64,000 bases of DNA from Dichotomocladium elegans (Eukaryota; Mucoromycota; Mucoromycetes; Mucorales; Lichtheimiaceae): the NCBI GenBank assembly GCA_025716815.1, contig JAIXMN010000011.1, positions 620,001-684,000 of the forward strand. The letters are read 5' to 3'. Below are positions 59,933 through 64,000 of this stretch, piece after piece. The translations under genes were made by a program, and so were the position numbers. Each line of letters begins with the position of its first letter. The stretch's first letter is position 1. A model generated the notes under the pieces. It did no database searches, was not told the DNA's origin, and was given only the letters and a program-made list of their open reading frames with translations.

Positions 59933-61657
59933 ATGTCCAGCCCGATCGCTTTTGCCATTCGCCCGCGCATGTTGAGGAGAGCAGCCACGAGGTAGTGCCT
60001 GATTTGTTTGATCTATCTGAAAAATATTCTTGAATTTTTAATCGATCCGTTGCCCTGATTCATCAACCAGAATAACGCCTCTATCTCATTGCGGAATAAC
60101 AACGGCCACCCTCTCAACAAAGCCATGGATCCCCGTGACGACAATCCGAGGTGCCCTGGCATCGTCGTCCTCGCCGTCGACTCTACTATTGACGAGGTAA
60201 AGACATACGCTTTCCGAGCAAGAATTCTTAGAATACGCGAAGGAATGAACTAAATCTACAATCGGGTAGAACAATCGCGACCACGGCATTCCGTGGATCA
60301 TCAGCACAATCGACCAGCAAGGTGATCGACAAGCCTGCTGTTGAAGAAGTACCATCCAAATCCCGCATTGCTCAGCTTTTTCAGAAGTCAAAGGAGCTCA
60401 TTACTTTCTACAAGACTGGGCTCAAGACGCTTTGGGCAAACCAAAAAGAGGCTAAGGCATTGGGAGCCCGAGTTCAGGAACAAGGTTATGTCCTAAACCG
60501 ATCCGAATTTCAGCTTGTAAATAGATCACCTCCGCACGCATATCCTGTCAATCTTAACCACTCATGGATCGTCTTTTTTTTCTAAAAAAAAAAAAACAGG
60601 TACATACGTCCAAGAAGGATATGATCAAGCTGATTCCATTTGGGATTATTTTTCTGGTGCTGCCAGAATCTGCAAGTGATTTATTTCCGGGGTTGGAGCT
60701 GTGTTGACTTAGTCCCAGATTTTTGACTCAAAAAGTTTCCAGATTCCGCTCTGGGTCATCTTTGCACCCGGAATTATCCCTAGCACTTGTGTCCAGGAGA
60801 GCCAAATCGTAGGTGTATATGCTGTAATCCATAATGAACACTGTCTCACAATTCATTTCTATAGCTAAAGCAGCGAAAGAAGCTCGATGATGCTCGCCAA
60901 GTCATGACCAAGAACGTTCTTGCTGCTGCGACTGTCATTCCAGGGGTAGAGTGCTCAATTTTGGGGATATGCATAATTGAAAAGTTACAAGATCATCCTG
61001 TTTTCTCACACATGACCGGGCATAATCTATTCCTAAGATATCAGCAGAAGACTTTTTGACCCTCCGCGGTTTTGAAAAGATTGCCAAGAATTACAATTAC
61101 GATTTTGAGCTGAAGCAGATTCGTAAAGGAAATCTGTCCGCTTATTGCAGGTAATAGCGTTATATTGCTGTATGCGAGTTCGGTATTAGCTCTAACATGC
61201 TCACTGTCAATTTAGATTCATGGGACTTCCCAGCTGGGGTACCAAATCAATGCTCGAACGTCGGTTGAACTCGCATATGGATTATCTGTTGAAAGATGAC
61301 CAGGTACTATTATGCGATAGAGTCCTGTAAGCTAATACTCATGAATGTTTCGTGCACGGTAGTTGCTTTCAAAGGAGGGGATTGATACCCTCACCCGTCC
61401 TCAGCTTCAGCAAGCTGTCGAGGAACGCGGCATGTAAGTTCTTTTGCGCACATACGCAAGAGAGTTCGGGACTATCACGTGAGGTAGAACAAGCATACTG
61501 ACTGGGCGGGATGAATAGGCGATCACTTGATGTGGACGATGAACAGCTTCGTCGCCGTCTTGATTACTGGATCAAAATCCACTTGAATGAGCAACCCATT
61601 GCGCGCGGTCTGCTCGTATTTAGCAGAATGTTCTTGCTGAATGCCAATTACAAATAA
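59933..61657 (+). CDS. Mitochondrial LETM1-domain protein (Mdm38/Ylh47-like)
   Basis: An inner-membrane protein of the LETM1 group, linked to K+/H+ exchange, volume control and ribosome contact in mitochondria. The N-terminus looks like a presequence (M-S-S-P-I-A-F-A-I-R-P-R-M-L-R-R-A-A-T-R, no acidic residues). The LETM1 core follows: H-T-S-K-K-D-M-I-K-L-I-P-F-G-I-I-F-L-V-L-P-E, then I-P-S-T-C and a K-Q-R-K-K-L-D-D-A-R-Q helix. The C-terminal ribosome-binding-like part has F-M-G-L-P-S-W-G-T-K-S-M-L-E-R-R-L and L-L-S-K-E-G-I-D-T-L-T-R-P-Q-L. About nine exons, ending at the TAA 61655-61657. The transmembrane segment has a proline-interrupted helix typical of the family. Confidence 0.87.
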
Positions 61658-61786
61658 GGGCTAGCTTACATATTCTTATCCAATTTACCCTTTCCCGCAT
61701 AGATTTTGATAACCAATCAATTCCTCTTGTTTCCAAATCACATAGTTTTCATCTTGAGCCATTACAATATTTTAGGTTGATTTGTA

Positions 61787-63231
61787 TTAATGCGTTGCCA
61801 AAATGGTTGCGGTACTGGTCATGACATTTAGTATTTGCAAGTGCCCATCTGCGCCATGGACAAGATTTTGATCGGCCACGCCCAGACACTGAGAGATTTC
61901 AATTTTTTGTTTGGTGGATATGATCTCGGAAGTGACAAATGCGTTCATCAGCTGTAAGATAAGCGTATCTGCTGCATATCCTTCGTTTGCAACGCTCAGA
62001 GCCGTGTTCTGGATGATCATGTCATCATTTGATTCGCATGCATGTATGATCTTTTCGATGGTTTCTTCAGGGACAACCTAGGAGATCGATCACAGACATT
62101 AGTGGATTTGAAAACAATCGTCGCCTAGAAAGAAGTATGGTACGCACCCCCGCCAGTTCATTGATTGTAGCAGGTTTAATGGTTTCGCCGACATGGAGGA
62201 CCGACGCACTTTGAAGATAGGTGATAGCTTTACGCAAATCACCGTTCGATGCTTTGATCAATGCGTCCACTGTCTACATAGGACAGAGACATATCAACCC
62301 TCTTTTTCCAATCCAGAATCCATGCTGTGAACCTCGTCACTTACGCCTTTTCCTAGCGCGACATTCTCTAGCCTGCTGATTTCCTCAATTCTGGCCGTTA
62401 GATCGGATACCGGCAGGGATTTGAATCGGAACTTAGCACACCGTGATGTGATGGGCTCAATTATCCTATCGTACCAGTTGTACTGATGACTGCATTCCTT
62501 TGTCAACTCATATTTAATCTTACCTGCTCACATAGTTGCAGATAATGCAGAACCGAGTTGTCTTGGAATATGTTTCCATCGTCCGTCGCAGTGCTGACTG
62601 GGCATCCTTGGTCATCGAGTCTGCCTCATCGAGAATCACTAGTTTGTATTGTGGGCATGGGTAACCATCCACCTTTGCCGTCACCGCCGCTCGCGAGAAT
62701 GTCTTTACTTTTTCGCGAACGATCTGGATACCGCGTTCATCGGAGGCATTCAACTCCAGTACACGTGACTTATACAGCGACGGCCTGCATTCATTCTTCG
62801 CGTTAGTGGCCGCTATGGAAAGCAGGAAAACATACTTGCCCGTAGAGTTGTCTGGCAAGAGCAAGAACAGTCGAGGTTTTTCCGGTACCGGGAGGGCCGT
62901 AGAACAATAAGTGAGGGAGCTATGTGAACAAGGCATGTCGTCGCTGTGTTGGCATTATTCCATCTCGAGTATAGGTCGTCGCCCGCGGCCCTTACATTTT
63001 CCGAAGTCATTGACTTTTTCAAAACACGAACAACTTGTTCTTGCGATGCAATATCATCTATGGTCTTTGGGCGACTTTTTTTTTTTTGATTGATCAATAA
63101 CTTTTTTTTCTCTTGTTTGAATGAGGGGGACAGCATACTCACTACTTCTCAACCCATGGTTTTGCTTCCTCCTTCTCCTCCTCTTTGTGATTACGGTTCA
63201 CATTAGTGCGTGCTTGAAAGAATGAATTCAT
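61787..63231 (-). CDS. RFC2: Replication factor C subunit 2 (Rfc2; human RFC4 type)
   Basis: A subunit of the RFC clamp loader that opens PCNA at primer-template junctions. The start ATG at 63229-63231 leads M-N-S-F-F-Q-A-R and [17 protein letters not shown] across intron 1. Then Walker A ([10 protein letters not shown]), [12 protein letters not shown], Walker B ([10 protein letters not shown]), sensor 1/SRC region ([21 protein letters not shown]), and the C-terminal collar helices ending L-A-T-H. The S-R-C arginine finger is present. Intron 1 has a poly-A acceptor (A11-G). Another intron (62785-62839) has a GCAAGT donor that alone keeps the conserved L-Y-G-P-S-L-Y junction in frame. Confidence 0.94.
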
Positions 63232-63408
63232 ATTATTTTTGGAATAAGCAAAGTGGTGTGGTATAGACACAGGATTCAGTTAAAAGGGACTGAGCGCGTT
63301 GCGCGTGAAGTCGCGCTCCTTGTCCAAGCTTCGTGAGAGCGGAGCTGGGGGCCGCGGGAGGGGGGAGGCACGCAAAAGAGTCCGAGTCACGCACCTCAAT
63401 CACAGCGG
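63232..63408. promoter_or_regulatory. Short bidirectional promoter between RFC2 and flavin-reductase gene
   Basis: Only 177 bp separate the divergent start codons. It is GC-rich with several CGCG steps (63296-63320) and no TATA box. An exact ACGCGT cell-cycle box was not seen. Confidence 0.5.
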
Positions 63409-64000
63409 ATGAGTCCCAGCCGTTTGCTTGTCATGTTTTTATTCCGTCGCGTCTCGGCGCAGTGCCAGTTCCGCGCGTTTTCAATCCTACGTCGCCATTA
63501 TGCAACGAGCAACAATGGCAGCAACGCCATTGCTGAAGAAGTTCGGAAGGTGATGCGTCGTGTCCCGCAGCCTGTCGTTGTGGTCACTACATCCAATTCC
63601 GGTACCTCCAATGCAACTTCCGCTTGTACACGGCAACGGCGCGGCGTTACGGTTTCCTCATTCACGCCCATCTGCCTGGAGCCTGAACCGCTTGTTTCAT
63701 TCTGTGTTCGGATTCCGTCGCGGGCGTCGGACCTGCTTCATGCAGCAGGAGGCATGATCGTCAATATCTTGTCGCACGAACAAGTCCAGCAGTCCATCGC
63801 ATTCTCATCCCCCGATAAGGCCGATCAGTTTAAAGATATCCCATTCTATGACGATCCCAGCACACAACTCCCTGTTCTAATGGGCTCTCTTGGCTCAATG
63901 CATTGTAAGACCCTCAAAGTACTCGAACTGGGCGATCATGAGCTCTGGATCACACGTGTAATCAAGGTGGACCACGGCGTCGGCAGTACACATGGGCGGC
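63409..64000 (+). CDS. Flavin-reductase-like domain protein, 3' end beyond window
   Basis: An open frame of 197 codons runs from the ATG at 63409 to the window edge without a stop or intron. The N-terminus is Arg/Ser-rich with Y-A-T-S (F-R-R-V-S-A, L-R-R-H-Y-A-T), like a mitochondrial presequence. The body has the flavin-reductase split-barrel pattern: V-P-Q-P-V-V-V-V-T-T, G-V-T-V-S-S-F-T-P-I-C-L-E-P-E-P-L-V-S-F-C-V-R and M-I-V-N-I-L-S. Members bind FMN and act as reductases or oxygenase partners; the substrate here is unknown. The conserved S-F-T-P (FMN contact region) is intact. Confidence 0.85.
   Translation, partial: MSPSRLLVMFLFRRVSAQCQFRAFSILRRHYATSNNGSNAIAEEVRKVMRRVPQPVVVVTTSNSGTSNATSACTRQRRGVTVSSFTPICLEPEPLVSFCVRIPSRASDLLHAAGGMIVNILSHEQVQQSIAFSSPDKADQFKDIPFYDDPSTQLPVLMGSLGSMHCKTLKVLELGDHELWITRVIKVDHGVGSTHGR

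Overview
The window reads as nuclear DNA of a filamentous, early-diverging fungus, most likely Mucoromycota and probably Mucorales. Genes are cut by many short introns (about 40-110 bp). Gene content is fungal: exocyst EXO84, CDC24, STE20, recyclin, dolichyldiphosphatase, a Yhm2-type carrier and Kre9/Knh1-domain cell-wall proteins. A BTG/Tob-domain gene is present, a family I know from animals and early-diverging fungi but not from Dikarya. The DDE transposase fossil resembles a family common in Mucorales. I assign no species.

Layout. 1-2.8 kb: ribokinase (-, cut by the window edge) and quinone oxidoreductase (+). 2.8-6.7 kb: AT-rich, no convincing gene. 6.7-10 kb: a small secreted Knh1-like protein (+), a very short COX9 gene (-) and a wrecked secreted aspartic protease (-). 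10.7-16.7 kb: EXO84, an alpha/beta hydrolase and dolichyldiphosphatase, all +. 19.4-23.9 kb: a CorA-type Mg transporter and a seven-helix orphan membrane protein. 24.1-25.3 kb: dead Tc1/mariner-like transposase. 28.7-31.8 kb: CDC24. 32.5-36.5 kb: BTG/Tob gene (-), a tiny orphan gene (-) and a Kre9/Knh1-domain secreted protein (+). 36.5-42.3 kb: RVB2 (-), an anomalous RPL28 copy (+) and an ABHD4/5-like hydrolase (+). 42.6-45.2 kb: a 2.6-kb DNA transposon with 67/68-bp terminal inverted repeats and a protein I cannot assign. 45.8-51.3 kb: Yhm2-type carrier (+) overlapping recyclin-1 (-) tail to tail. 52.5-58.9 kb: Pho80-type cyclin (+) and STE20/PAK kinase (-). 59.9-64 kb: LETM1-domain protein (+), RFC2 (-) and a flavin-reductase-domain protein (+, cut by the window edge).

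How the genes relate. CDC24 (Cdc42 activator), STE20 (Cdc42 effector), EXO84 (exocyst) and recyclin-1 (endosomal recycling) all serve polarised growth, but they are scattered among unrelated genes, so clustering is only suggestive. COX9, the Yhm2-type carrier, the LETM1 protein and probably the flavin-reductase protein are mitochondrial. RVB2 and RFC2 act on chromatin and DNA replication.

Most noteworthy: the inverted-repeat transposon with unassigned coding content; four introns that keep frame only with a GC-AG donor; an RPL28 copy whose 5' half does not splice to the conserved protein; an aspartic protease with both catalytic motifs destroyed; and the 8-bp overlap between the Yhm2-type and recyclin coding ends, where recyclin encodes a CaaX box. 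I saw no tRNA, rRNA, snRNA or CRISPR array.
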